Shown: positions 11,775 to 21,267 of the stretch, piece after piece
Numbering within the stretch: position 1 is the first letter of the stretch
How the letters are laid out: every line of letters starts with the position of its first letter
NCBI RefSeq assembly: GCF_000518205.1
Contig: NZ_JADD01000011.1
Coordinates: 25,240-89,239 of the forward strand
Direction of reading: 5' to 3'
Length of the DNA: 64,000 nt
From: Hutsoniella sourekii ATCC 700629
Lineage (GTDB): Bacteria > Bacillota > Bacilli > Lactobacillales > Aerococcaceae
Translations under genes and position numbers: made by a program
Notes under the pieces: generated by a model
What the model was told of the DNA's origin: nothing
The model's input: only the letters and a program-made list of their open reading frames with translations
Databases searched by the model: none

Positions 11775-13283
11775 ATGAGTATTGAATCGATCAAGCAAAC
11801 CTTGCTCCAAGAGATTGCCGCCTTCCAACCTGAAGAGACAATCGAAGCGGTCGGGACAATTACTTCCATTGGAGACGGGATCGCTCAAGTTAGCGGTCTA
11901 GACAAGGTAAAATACGGCGAGATGGTCCAATTTGCTAACGGTACCATCGGTATGGTTCAAAACCTGAATGAAGGTAGCGTCGGGATCATTATCTTTGGTG
12001 AATATTCTGATATTCATGAAGGACATATGGTTCGCCGCCTAAACCGGATGATGGAAGTACCTGTCGGAGACAACTTCCTAGGACGGGTCGTCAACCCACT
12101 CGGAGAGCCGATTGATGGCTTAGGTACTATTGAAGCTACAGGCTACCGACCAGTAGAGACTGAAGCGCCCGGCATTATGGACCGTCAAAGTGTAGACCAA
12201 CCGCTACAGACAGGCATTAAAGCCCTAGATGCTCTAGTACCTATTGGACGCGGTCAACGGGAATTGATCATTGGAGACCGTAAGACTGGTAAGACGACTG
12301 TCGCAGTGGATGCGATTATCAACCAGAAGGATTCAGATGTCCTTTGTATCTATGTCTCAATCGGTCAAAAGGCTTCGACGGTTAAGAATATCGTCTCTAC
12401 CTTACAAAAGCATGACGCGATGGACTATACCATTGTGATGTCAGCGACAGCTTCACAAGCGACCTCGCTCCAATATTTGGCTCCTTATGCAGCCACAGCA
12501 ATGGCCGAAGAGTTTATGTACAATGGCAAGCATGTTCTAATTGTCTATGACGACCTCTCCAAACAAGCGGTCGCTTACCGTGAACTGAGCTTGCTACTTA
12601 AACGACCACCTGGACGGGAAGCTTATCCAGGGGATATCTTCTACTTGCACTCACGTTTACTTGAACGTTCAGCTAAGTTGAATGATGCCCTAGGAGGTGG
12701 GTCAATTACGGCCTTACCGATCATCGAAACCCAAGGTGGGGATATCTCTGCTTATATTCCAACCAACGTTATCTCAATTACCGATGGTCAGATCTTCCTA
12801 GAAAGCGACCTCTTCCTAGCTGGTGTGCGCCCAGCGATTAATGCTGGACTTTCCGTATCCCGGGTAGGTGGATCGGCACAATTACCAGCCATGAAGAAGG
12901 TATCCGGTACCTTGCGGATTGACCTAGCCAGCTACCGTGAATTGGAAGCCTTTAGTCAATTTGGTTCCGACTTAGACGAGATGACACGTGCCAGTCTAGC
13001 TCACGGGGAAAAGACGGTCGAAATCTTGAAGCAACGTGCACATGAATTGATCCCAGCTTCCAAGCAAATCATTCTTTTCTATGCCTTGGTTAATCAATAT
13101 TTGAAGCCAGTGGAAGCCAGCAAGGTCAGAGACTTTGAACATGAGTTATACGAGTACTTGGACCGCTACCATGCGGACTTATTAAGAGAAATCGAAACCA
13201 AAGGTAAGATTGAAGATTATCAAGTGGTTGATCAATTATTAGAAGCCTTCAGCTCTGACTTTTTGAATGTTTCTGCTGATTAG
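11775..13283 (+). CDS. atpA: ATP synthase F1 subunit alpha
   Basis: Non-catalytic nucleotide-binding subunit of F1. Walker A is GDRKTGKT at 167-174; most alpha subunits have GDRQTGKT, so Lys170 replaces the usual Gln. The N-terminal helix that binds delta is present but a few residues short compared with the Bacillus subtilis protein as I remember it. 502 residues; RBS AGGAGG. Otherwise ordinary. Confidence 0.97.
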   Translation: MSIESIKQTLLQEIAAFQPEETIEAVGTITSIGDGIAQVSGLDKVKYGEMVQFANGTIGMVQNLNEGSVGIIIFGEYSDIHEGHMVRRLNRMMEVPVGDNFLGRVVNPLGEPIDGLGTIEATGYRPVETEAPGIMDRQSVDQPLQTGIKALDALVPIGRGQRELIIGDRKTGKTTVAVDAIINQKDSDVLCIYVSIGQKASTVKNIVSTLQKHDAMDYTIVMSATASQATSLQYLAPYAATAMAEEFMYNGKHVLIVYDDLSKQAVAYRELSLLLKRPPGREAYPGDIFYLHSRLLERSAKLNDALGGGSITALPIIETQGGDISAYIPTNVISITDGQIFLESDLFLAGVRPAINAGLSVSRVGGSAQLPAMKKVSGTLRIDLASYRELEAFSQFGSDLDEMTRASLAHGEKTVEILKQRAHELIPASKQIILFYALVNQYLKPVEASKVRDFEHELYEYLDRYHADLLREIETKGKIEDYQVVDQLLEAFSSDFLNVSAD

Positions 13284-13296
13284 TTAGGAGGGAATT

Positions 13297-14211
13297 ATGG
13301 AATCATTGATTCAAATCAAGCGTAAGATTGACTCTGTCGCTAAGACAGCGCAAATCACCAACGCCATGAAATTGGTTTCCACCTCCAAATACAATAAGAT
13401 GGTTGAAGAAGCAAAGCATTATGACCAATATGCAGGCCAAGTGCGACAAATGATGACTCAAATGGTTCAAGCACCTATGTACGAGTTACCAGAGAACTTA
13501 TGGATTGTGGAGGGGCAAAGTGAACAATTCGACTACCGCGACCTCCTGGAAAGGTCCAAAGACCGGAAGATCGGTTATTTGATCATCTCTTCTGACAAGG
13601 GATTGGCTGGTAACTATAATTCCAATCTCTTGAAGTCGGTTGAGGCCTTCTTTGACAAGCACCATGCCAGCAAAGAAGACATCAAGGTCTTTGCGATTGG
13701 TCAGCCGGTGGTTAAGTTTTGTCACAGCCAGCAAATTGAAGTGGTTCACCAACAACATTATTTACCAGATTATCCGACCTATACCCAAGTGCAGCGGATC
13801 ATTGAGCGAGCTATAACCCTATACACAGAAGGAGTCTATGATGCCTTGTATATTTGCTATCAACACTCGGTTAATGTCTTGCAAAGTGAGATTCGGATCG
13901 AACCCTTCTTGCCACTCAACCACCTCTTACAAAAAGACCAACCAAAGGTATCCTCAGTGGACTATGTCACTGAACCAGGCAACCAAGTTGTCATCAACGA
14001 ACTCTTACGCCAATATGCTGAGAGTCAGATTTATGGGGCAATTATAGACGCCAAGACAGCTGAACAAGCCAGCCGGATGCAAGCCATGTCGCAAGCAACC
14101 GATAATGCAGAGGATATTATTTCTAGTTTGAAACTTCAATACAACAAAGCTCGTCAAGTTAGTGTCACCAATGAAATGTTGGATATTATTAACGGATCGA
14201 GTGTTCAATAA
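13297..14211 (+). CDS. atpG: ATP synthase F1 subunit gamma
   Basis: Central rotor shaft. N-terminal helix IKRKIDSVAKTAQITNAMK and C-terminal helix with MQAMSQATDNAEDII make the coiled coil inside alpha3beta3. 304 residues, slightly longer than the ~290 common in Firmicutes. RBS TTAGGAGGG. Fourth F1 gene in the normal order. Confidence 0.97.
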   Translation: MESLIQIKRKIDSVAKTAQITNAMKLVSTSKYNKMVEEAKHYDQYAGQVRQMMTQMVQAPMYELPENLWIVEGQSEQFDYRDLLERSKDRKIGYLIISSDKGLAGNYNSNLLKSVEAFFDKHHASKEDIKVFAIGQPVVKFCHSQQIEVVHQQHYLPDYPTYTQVQRIIERAITLYTEGVYDALYICYQHSVNVLQSEIRIEPFLPLNHLLQKDQPKVSSVDYVTEPGNQVVINELLRQYAESQIYGAIIDAKTAEQASRMQAMSQATDNAEDIISSLKLQYNKARQVSVTNEMLDIINGSSVQ

Positions 14212-14234
14212 AATATTACAAAGAAAGAAGGTAA

Positions 14235-15704
<1,470 letters not shown>

Positions 15705-15712
15705 GTGATCAG

Positions 15713-16141
15713 ATGACACAGAGACAAACAGTCCGAATCTCATCACCGGAAGGAATCATCTACCAACAAGAAGCCTATAGTGTGAATGCCCAGACCATTG
15801 ACACCGGGGTAACCATCTTGCCTCACCACGTCCCTTATATGACCGTTGTCAGCCGAGGAATCGTGGAAGTCAAGGACAGCCTAGAAGCTAGCGAGAGCGA
15901 CTATATCGCCCTCAGTGGTGGTATTCTGGAAGTCAACAACAACCAGACATCCATTGTCTGCAACTACGCTATTCACGCCAAAAGTCCTGAGGAAGGCAAG
16001 CTACTCCTGGACAAGCAAGAAGCCGAAGTAGAAGCTGCCCAAGCCCTCAGCCGTGACGATACGGTTGCCTACCAACGAGCCCAAGTCAATATCAAGCGGG
16101 CCTTGAACCAGTTGGACGCTGGGCAGACTAAGGGATTTTAA
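15713..16141 (+). CDS. atpC: ATP synthase F1 subunit epsilon
   Basis: N-terminal beta-sandwich binding gamma and the c-ring, then a C-terminal two-helix part that can inhibit ATP hydrolysis. 142 residues, full length. Eight bases after atpD; last gene of the operon, followed by a terminator. Confidence 0.95.
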   Translation: MTQRQTVRISSPEGIIYQQEAYSVNAQTIDTGVTILPHHVPYMTVVSRGIVEVKDSLEASESDYIALSGGILEVNNNQTSIVCNYAIHAKSPEEGKLLLDKQEAEVEAAQALSRDDTVAYQRAQVNIKRALNQLDAGQTKGF

Positions 16142-16193
16142 TTAACAATCAATATGAGGCTAGCACACATTGATAGCTAGCTTGCCTCAATCT

Positions 16194-16241
16194 AAAAAGC
16201 CGAACTTTCTATTCCTAAAGGAAGAAAGTTCGGCTTTTTTT
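16194..16241 (+). terminator. Terminator of atp operon
   Basis: Stem AAAAAGCCGAACTTTC / GAAAGTTCGGCTTTTT with a T-run; near-symmetric, so it may also stop minus-strand transcripts from the repeat array beyond. A smaller hairpin (GAGGC..GCCTC, 16155-16188) precedes it. Confidence 0.92.
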
Positions 16242-16264
16242 CATTTTGATCTTTAATCACTGTG

Positions 16265-16598
16265 CTAAGGGCGTTCTATCACCCTTGAAAATAATTTGAA
16301 GTGCGATGGGCCCTCTCAATTGCCCCTGAAATAAATTTGAAGTGCGATAGGGGTGTTCTATTACCCTTGAAATAAATTTGGGGTGTAATCGGGGCGTTCT
16401 ATCGCCCTTGAAACAAATTTGAAGTGCGATAGGGTTGTCCCATTCCCCTTGAAAAGAATTTGAAGTGTAATAGGAGCGCTCTATTCCCCTTGAAATGAAT
16501 TTGGAGTGCAATAGACCTGCCCCATTTCCCTTGAAAAATTTTGAGTGTGATAGAAGTACGCCATCCCTTTTGAAATAAATTTCAAAGTGAATAGAAGG
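16265..16598. repeat. Array 1 of 41-bp near-palindromic repeats (about 8 units)
   Basis: Head-to-tail units of ~41 bp. Each has the form CTATCGCCCTTGAAA..., an AT-rich centre, then ...TTTGAAGTGCGATAG, so each unit is itself an imperfect palindrome of ~34 bp, followed by a variable linker of ~7 bp. Units here differ from each other more than in array 3. The last unit (near 16560-16592) is a more symmetric variant, TTTTGAAATAAATTTCAAA. Minus-strand open frames over the array only reflect the repeat. Lies between the atp terminator and an nnrD fragment. Confidence 0.9.
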
Positions 16599-16652
16599 GT
16601 CACTAGCCACCTTCAGGAGATCGGCCCCAGAATTGAGGCACCCTTTGGCAGC
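16599..16652 (-). pseudogene. Fragment of an nnrD gene (18 codons)
   Basis: Reads in frame on the minus strand as AAKGCLNSGADLLKVASD; the intact nnrD in this window has AAKGSLYSGAGLLTVASD at residues 44-61 (bases 27082-27135). 13 of 18 residues agree, and the DNA agrees at roughly 80%. Nothing else of nnrD is recognisable on either side: array 1 begins directly after the last codon. It is a relic of a second copy of nnrD that once stood next to a repeat array, as the intact one does today. Confidence 0.82.
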
Positions 16653-16745
16653 TAATAAGACTTACTTGAATCTTTTTGTGTTTATAGGATTGTTTAGTCC
16701 ACTAGACCAGCTCCACCTAGGTGGTTGGTGTAGGAGAACTAGGCA

Positions 16746-16774
16746 TTGCTATTATGTACAAGATATTGTACAAT
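16746..16774 (+). promoter_or_regulatory. Promoter and operator of yefM-yoeB
   Basis: TTGCTA, 17-base spacer, TACAAT. Two TGTACA cores (16755-16760 and 16767-16772), 12 bp centre to centre, form the palindrome TGTACAAGATATTGTACA across the spacer and -10. Two TGTACA-core repeats 12 bp apart is the layout known for the Escherichia coli yefM-yoeB operator, so self-repression by the YefM-YoeB complex is likely. A 12-bp palindrome CCACCTAGGTGG sits 20 bases upstream (16713-16724). Confidence 0.8.
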
Positions 16775-16792
16775 ATTAGTGAGGTGATCAAG

Positions 16793-17038
16793 ATGGAGAC
16801 AACCAATTATAGTGATTTTAGACAAAACTTAAAGACTTATATGGATCAAATTAATGAGCATTCCTTGGAATATACAGTGACTAGTCAAAATGGTAATGAT
16901 GTCGTTGTCTTAGCTAAAAAGGACTTTGATTCTTTAATGGAAACTCACTACTTATTATCGAGTAAAGCCAATCGAGAGAATTTATGGGCTGCCATGGAGG
17001 AACTTGATCAAGGTGATTTTATTGATGAGGACTTGTAA
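16793..17038 (+). CDS. yefM: YefM/Phd-family antitoxin
   Basis: Neutralises the YoeB RNase and represses its own operon. 81 residues. The N-terminal part NYSDFRQNLKTYMDQIN is the Phd/YefM DNA-binding fold, and the C-terminal acidic tail (MEELDQGDFIDEDL) would wrap the toxin. Start chosen at 16793 because GAGGTGAT lies seven bases before it and the operator lies before that; an upstream in-frame start would run through the operator. Stop and toxin start share one base. Confidence 0.92.
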   Translation: METTNYSDFRQNLKTYMDQINEHSLEYTVTSQNGNDVVVLAKKDFDSLMETHYLLSSKANRENLWAAMEELDQGDFIDEDL

Positions 17039-17295
17039 TGAAAGTCAGATGGAGTAAAAGGGCTTATAAAGAGAAAGAAATTTGGCGGAATAAAGATAAG
17101 AAAATTTACCAAAAAATCATTCAATTACTTGAAAACATCAAGGACACGCCCTATTCAGGTCTAGGCAAACCGGAACTCTTAAGGTATGAGCTCAGTGGCT
17201 TCTGGTCGAGACGAATCACGATTGAACACCGATTGGTCTATCGGGTGGTGGAAGGTCGGATTGAAGTGTTGTCATGTATGTATCACTATGATTAG
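17038..17295 (+). CDS. yoeB: YoeB/Txe-family toxin, ribosome-dependent mRNA endonuclease
   Basis: Cleaves mRNA on the ribosome. 85 residues in the RelE fold; the catalytic residues known from Escherichia coli YoeB line up at the same numbers: Glu46 (GKPE), Arg65 (EHRLVYR) and His83 with Tyr84 (MYHYD). Motif LSGFWSRRI is typical. Translationally coupled to yefM. The toxin appears intact, so the pair is probably active. Confidence 0.94.
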   Translation: MKVRWSKRAYKEKEIWRNKDKKIYQKIIQLLENIKDTPYSGLGKPELLRYELSGFWSRRITIEHRLVYRVVEGRIEVLSCMYHYD

Positions 17296-17339
17296 CTGTT
17301 TGAATTCAGATTACAATATGCTAGAATTTAAGTGCCAGA

Positions 17340-17384
17340 ACCCACTACGTTCCCTGATTTCAAAACCTAGTGGGTCATTTTTTT
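17340..17384 (+). terminator. Terminator of yefM-yoeB
   Basis: ACCCACTA / TAGTGGGT stem, 20-base loop, then CATTTTTTTT. The T-run is offset by two bases. Confidence 0.75.
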
Positions 17385-17475
17385 GATGTCTTTTTGTTAG
17401 TAAGATGATCTTATGCTTTATCGAAGCATTTTTGTAGAAATTCGGGCTTACACTTATCCGTTAAATCAATGAATT

Positions 17476-17524
17476 GGTCGAGCGAATAAGATTAAACATC
17501 GACTAGTCTATCGGTTGGTCGAAG
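17476..17524 (+). repeat. Duplicated fragment of yoeB 3' region
   Basis: GGTCGAGCGAATAAGATTAAAC... resembles bases 17204-17254 of yoeB with two one-base gaps; translated it gives IKHRLVYRLVEA beside the toxin's IEHRLVYRVVEG. It runs in frame into the alcohol dehydrogenase remnant that follows. A relic of a second toxin gene or of an unequal exchange. Confidence 0.78.
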
Positions 17525-18405
17525 CAATAGGTGACCGCGTTCATGAGTTTGAAGTAGGAGACCATGTGGTGATGTCTTATGCCCACTGTGGTCATTGTTC
17601 ACATTGCTTGTCCGGCTATCCGACTACCTGCTTGAACTTCAATGAGCTGAACTTCGGCGGGCATACAGAAGATGGGGGCCACACTCATGAACTTGACGGT
17701 CAGCCCGTGAGTCTCTTTTTTGGTCAGTCATCCTTTGCAACTTACGCCAATGTTGAAGAGAAGAATCTGGTCAAGGTGCCCAAAGATTTAGATCTCGTTA
17801 AGCTAGCGCCATTAGGCTGTGGAATCCAGACAGGTGCAGGGACAGTTCTCAATGCCTTTGATGCTAAATTGGGGGATAGTATTGTTGTTCTAGGTGTGGG
17901 TGCGGTCGGTTTAAGTGCGATTATGGCTGCAAAGATTGCTGGTTACAAGCATATCATTGCCGTGAATCGCAATGACGACAAGCTGGAAATGGCGCAGCAT
18001 TTTGGTGCTACTGACTTGATTAATAATAAGCATAACCCGGATATTGCTGCTCAAGTTAAAGAAATTACTGGTGGTGGGGCTAAGTACGCCATCGATACAA
18101 CCGGAAATACCGACATTATTGTCCAAGGCCTTCACAGCCTTCAGCCTCGAGGTGAACTGGCTGTGGTAGGGATGAACTTAGATTTTCAGATGAATATGCA
18201 AGAAGACTTGATGGCCGAAGGAAAGACTTTGAAGGGCGTTATTGAAGGTGATTCGATACCGAAGCTATTTATTCCTGAACTCATTGAATACTACCGTCAA
18301 GGCCAATTCCCATTTGATGATATGATTACGGTGTTTGACTTTGAAGACTTACAACGGGCTTTTGAAGAGCGCTCGATTAAACCAGTGGTAAGAATATCGG
18401 AATAG
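17515..18405 (+). pseudogene. Zinc-type alcohol dehydrogenase, 5'-truncated
   Basis: Medium-chain NAD(P)-dependent dehydrogenase of the aryl/benzyl-alcohol type. The remaining ~296 residues hold the structural-zinc Cys cluster (CGHCSHCLSGYPTTC), the Rossmann motif GVGAVGLSA, and an intact C-terminus. Missing is the first ~65-75 residues with the catalytic-zinc Cys and GHE motif, so the enzyme should be dead. The break falls where family members read VVEAIG, exactly where the yoeB fragment joins (VVEG). No RBS lies before the first TTG. The rest has no stop or frameshift, so the loss seems recent. Confidence 0.85.
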
Positions 18406-18436
18406 TCTGTCACCTAGACTAATAATTGATAACCAG

Positions 18437-18523
18437 AAAGCGATAAAACGTACTTTGTCATAGTGAGAGTTAAACTGAAAGTGACACTCTAACAAGCGAA
18501 GTATCCGTTCTTATCGCTTTTTT
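18437..18523 (+). terminator. Terminator after truncated dehydrogenase
   Basis: Long hairpin AAAGCGATAA...TTATCGCTTT ending in a T-run, with further internal pairing (ACG/CGT, ACTT/AAGT). Confidence 0.75.
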
Positions 18524-18559
18524 GCACTTAAAGGAGGCCGTGCCCCCTGAACTTAATTT

Positions 18560-19163
18560 GCCACGAAAAAAGTTGGAGTGTGATAGTCTCGTTCCATTGC
18601 CCATGAAATGAATTGGGAGTGTGATGGTCCCGCGCCATTGCCCTTGAAATAAATTTGGAGTGTGATGAGCTCGCGCCATTGCCTTCGAAATAAATTTGAA
18701 GTGTGATGAGCCCGCGCCATTGCCCTTGAAAAAACTTTGGAGTGGGATAGCCCTAGCCCATTGCCCTTGAAAAAACTTTGGAGTGGGATAGGCCCGCTCA
18801 ATCGCCCTTGAAAATTAATTTGGGATGCGATTGTACCAGGCCATTGCCCTCGAAATAAATTTAGAGTGTGATGGTCCCGCGCCATTGCCCTTGAAAATTA
18901 ATTTTGAGTGCGATGAGCCCGCGCTATTGCCCTTGAAATAGATTTGAAGTACGATTGGACCATCCTATTGCCCTCGAAATAAATTTGGGGTGTGATTGCA
19001 CCAGCCCATTGCCCTTGAAATAGATTTGAAGGGCGATAGAAGCACCCAATCACCCTCGAAATAAATTTGGATTGCGATTGGATCGTTCCATTGCCCTTGA
19101 AATAAATTTGAAGTGCGATAGAAGCACTCAATCACCCTTGAAATAAATTTGAAGAACAATAGC
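18560..19163. repeat. Array 2 of 41-bp near-palindromic repeats (about 15 units)
   Basis: Same unit and same orientation as array 1: CCATTGCCCTTGAAA-N-ATTTGGAGTGTGATGG with linkers such as TCCCGCG, GCCCGCG, AAGCACC. Roughly 15 units of 41-42 bp; the first is degenerate and the last ends in GAAGAACAATAG. Arms pair with one or two mismatches plus G-U wobbles, so a transcript could form a chain of hairpins. 19164-19372 beyond it shows no gene or structure I recognise. Confidence 0.92.
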
Positions 19164-19372
19164 CGAGCACCGTTCCTCTATATCTAGTCTTAACATAATA
19201 TTCTTGTTAGTTATTTCTTTGGACGCGCCTTTTTATCTTTCCTCTCAGTCAATCAAACTTCCATTTTTAACCTTCTCCAATCTCCTCTGAGGAAAGTACG
19301 AACCACTTCCGATCTAGTTAATTTCTTATCTGGCGAATCGGATGAAAATGAACGAATTCGATGATAAATGCT

Positions 19373-19401
19373 TTTAATACAAGCTTTTGGTCTGTTATAA
19401 T
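19373..19401 (+). promoter_or_regulatory. Promoter of OYE gene
   Basis: TTTAAT, 17-base spacer, TATAAT; about 30 bases before the start codon. The -35 is weak, the -10 is consensus. Confidence 0.5.
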
Positions 19402-19431
19402 CAACTCCAATCTCTGGAAAGGATGATTAGG

Positions 19432-20604
19432 ATGACCAAACAATTAACAGATACGATTACTTTTCGCCATGGCGCTCAAGTTGGGAATCGACTGGTTCAG
19501 CCAGCCATGTTGACTAATAGTGGTCAAAATGACGGCTTTATTAGCCAGGATACCTTGGATTATTACAGCGCCCGGTCGCGTTCGGCAGGGATGATCTTGG
19601 TAGAATACTGCTATGTCAGTCAGAATGGCGGTCCAGCCCTAACCAAGAGTTTGCACCGTCAACAGTTGGGGATCCATACTGATGCGCATACTGAAGGCTT
19701 GGCTCAAGTAGCTCAAGTGCTTCAAAAAGATGGGCACAAGGCCTTGTGTCAATTAGCCCATACGGGTCGAGAAGCGGCTTACCGCATTCAATTAGGTGAA
19801 GATGTGGTAGCTCCTTCAGCGATTGACTACGACTTCTTAGATTACCCGGTGCGGGCCTTAACGGGTCAGGAAGTGGAAGCGATTATTGAAGCTTTTGGTC
19901 AGGCTACTCGGCGAGCCATTGCAGCGGGCTTTGACGGGGTGGAAATCCATGGTGCCAATCATTATCTGATCCAACAGTTCTTCTCTCAAACTTCCAACCA
20001 CCGAGAAGACCAGTGGGGTGGTAGCTTGGCTAATCGAGCGCGTTTTGCGATTGAAGTGACTCGGTCAGTCGTTGAAGCGGCCCGCAAATACGGAGCGCCA
20101 GATGACTTTATCATTGGTTACCGGATTAGTCCGGAAGAAATCCATGGTGATCAAGTAGGCTATGATTATCAGGAATCTAATCACTTGATTCAAGCCCTTA
20201 CCGATCAATTTGACTTGGATTATATCCACTTGTCGCTACCTCATTATCAAGCAGGCCCTAGTGGACTCGACCAATCTTATGCTGAATTGGTTCAAGACTT
20301 CTTGCCTGAAGAAGTCAAATTAGTGATAGTCGGACAGGTTTTTGACGAAGAGACAGCTAAGGATGCTCTAGCCCATACGGACCTTGTCGCAACGGGTCGG
20401 GCGACGATTATTGACCCTGAGTTCGGACACAAGATTGACCAAGGTTTAGGCCATGAGATCGTGACAGCTATCTCACCTGAACAATTAAGTCGGGCTCACT
20501 GGACACCGGGTCTGGTTCACCTCTTTACCCAACCTCAGGGGGCACCTTACTTGAAGGGCCAAGAGACCATTAGTGACCTGTATGACCAGTATCCATTAAT
20601 CTAG
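19432..20604 (+). CDS. Old Yellow Enzyme-family FMN oxidoreductase
   Basis: NAD(P)H-dependent flavoenzyme reducing activated C=C bonds or nitro compounds; the natural substrate cannot be told. TIM-barrel with the family block EIHGANHYLIQQFFS (171-185), where His173 and Asn176 bind the substrate carbonyl, then NHREDQWGGS. The C-terminal phosphate-binding part ATGRATIIDPEF is present. ~390 residues. ATG at 19432 chosen because GGAAAGGA lies eight bases before it; the earlier ATG abuts the RBS. Single gene between an array and the trp leader. Confidence 0.9.
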   Translation: MTKQLTDTITFRHGAQVGNRLVQPAMLTNSGQNDGFISQDTLDYYSARSRSAGMILVEYCYVSQNGGPALTKSLHRQQLGIHTDAHTEGLAQVAQVLQKDGHKALCQLAHTGREAAYRIQLGEDVVAPSAIDYDFLDYPVRALTGQEVEAIIEAFGQATRRAIAAGFDGVEIHGANHYLIQQFFSQTSNHREDQWGGSLANRARFAIEVTRSVVEAARKYGAPDDFIIGYRISPEEIHGDQVGYDYQESNHLIQALTDQFDLDYIHLSLPHYQAGPSGLDQSYAELVQDFLPEEVKLVIVGQVFDEETAKDALAHTDLVATGRATIIDPEFGHKIDQGLGHEIVTAISPEQLSRAHWTPGLVHLFTQPQGAPYLKGQETISDLYDQYPLI

Positions 20605-20704
20605 AGTCTAAATGAGCTAATTCTAACAAAATTAAAAAAAGATAAATATTTAGCTTGATTTTTATCATTTAATGATTTAAACTATTAAAAATTTACAAAC
20701 TGTT

Positions 20705-20962
20705 GAAGAGGAAGTAACATTAAATCAGCTAACTACTAGCGAAGACGGAGGGTGGGAGCGTCTAGTTAGCTTAATGGATGGGCCTCGGAGGGTAAGGTGA
20801 AGGGTAGTAGCCTTAACGTGTGACGATCGTTAAATCGTTATAAATAATAGCGATATTATTTAGTGAGCGGATCTCTGTTGAGATCAATCAAGGTGGCACC
20901 GCAGGTTAGAAGCACTTGTCCTTAATCATTCTTTGGAATGGTTAAAGACGAGTGCTTTTTTG
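20705..20962 (+). promoter_or_regulatory. T-box riboswitch 1, tryptophan specifier (UGG)
   Basis: Senses uncharged tRNA-Trp. Base of Stem I pairs GAGG with CCTC and CATTAA with TTAATG; the internal loop between has AAGTAA on the 5' side and GATGGG on the 3' side, giving the specifier UGG at 20779-20781. The T-box AGGTGGCACCGCAGGT is at about 20890-20905. The terminator AGCACTTGTCCTTAA... / ...GTTAAAGACGAGTGCT with a T-run ends at 20962. It controls the trp operon with a second T-box in series. Confidence 0.9.
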
Positions 20963-20982
20963 AATAGATAGATAAACTTAAG

Positions 20983-21243
20983 ATTGGGAATAGTTAGACC
21001 AAGAACCTGACAGCAAGAACGTGATGATGGAAGACGTTTAGGGGATAGCTAACGATGGGCCCGAGTAACTAAGGATGGCTAAACTGCTTTAGTGGGCGGT
21101 GAACCGTTACGCAAGACTGGCGTTATCATCAGTCAGGAGTTGATAGACTCTAGTAAGTGGGTATTTAGATGCCAACAGAGGTGGTACCGCAGGTTGATGA
21201 CTTGTCCTCATTTCTCTTTTTGGGAGAAATGGGGGCATTTTTT
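20983..21243 (+). promoter_or_regulatory. T-box riboswitch 2, tryptophan specifier (UGG)
   Basis: Second complete T-box 20 bases after the first. Stem I base GGG/CCC and GTTAG/CTAAC enclose a loop with GATGGG, placing the UGG specifier at 21056-21058. T-box AGAGGTGGTACCGCAGGT is at about 21177-21193, and the terminator CCTCATTTCTC / GGGAGAAATGGGGG is followed by six T. Both leaders must read through before trpD is made, which should sharpen the response to Trp starvation. Confidence 0.9.
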
Positions 21244-21267
21244 ATATATAGAATAGGAGTGGTAGGA

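Noticed and set aside
16265..16598. CRISPR array candidate (regular repeats)
   Set aside because: The unit is a 34-bp palindrome with linkers of ~7 bp that are themselves partly repeated; there are no 30-40 bp unique spacers, no constant repeat and no cas genes.
16257..16610. Minus-strand open frame of 117 codons, and similar ones at 18470-19159 and 25613-25807
   Set aside because: They merely translate the 41-bp repeat (HTPNLFQGQW-like strings shifting every three units); no RBS and no protein-like composition.
16793..17295. Whether yefM-yoeB and array 1 belong to an integrated phage or transposon
   Set aside because: No integrase, transposase, attachment repeats or terminal inverted repeats were found nearby.
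21169..21267. Longer N-terminus of TrpD
   Set aside because: It would be read from within the T-box and its terminator; the ATG at 21268 has a good RBS and matches the family length.
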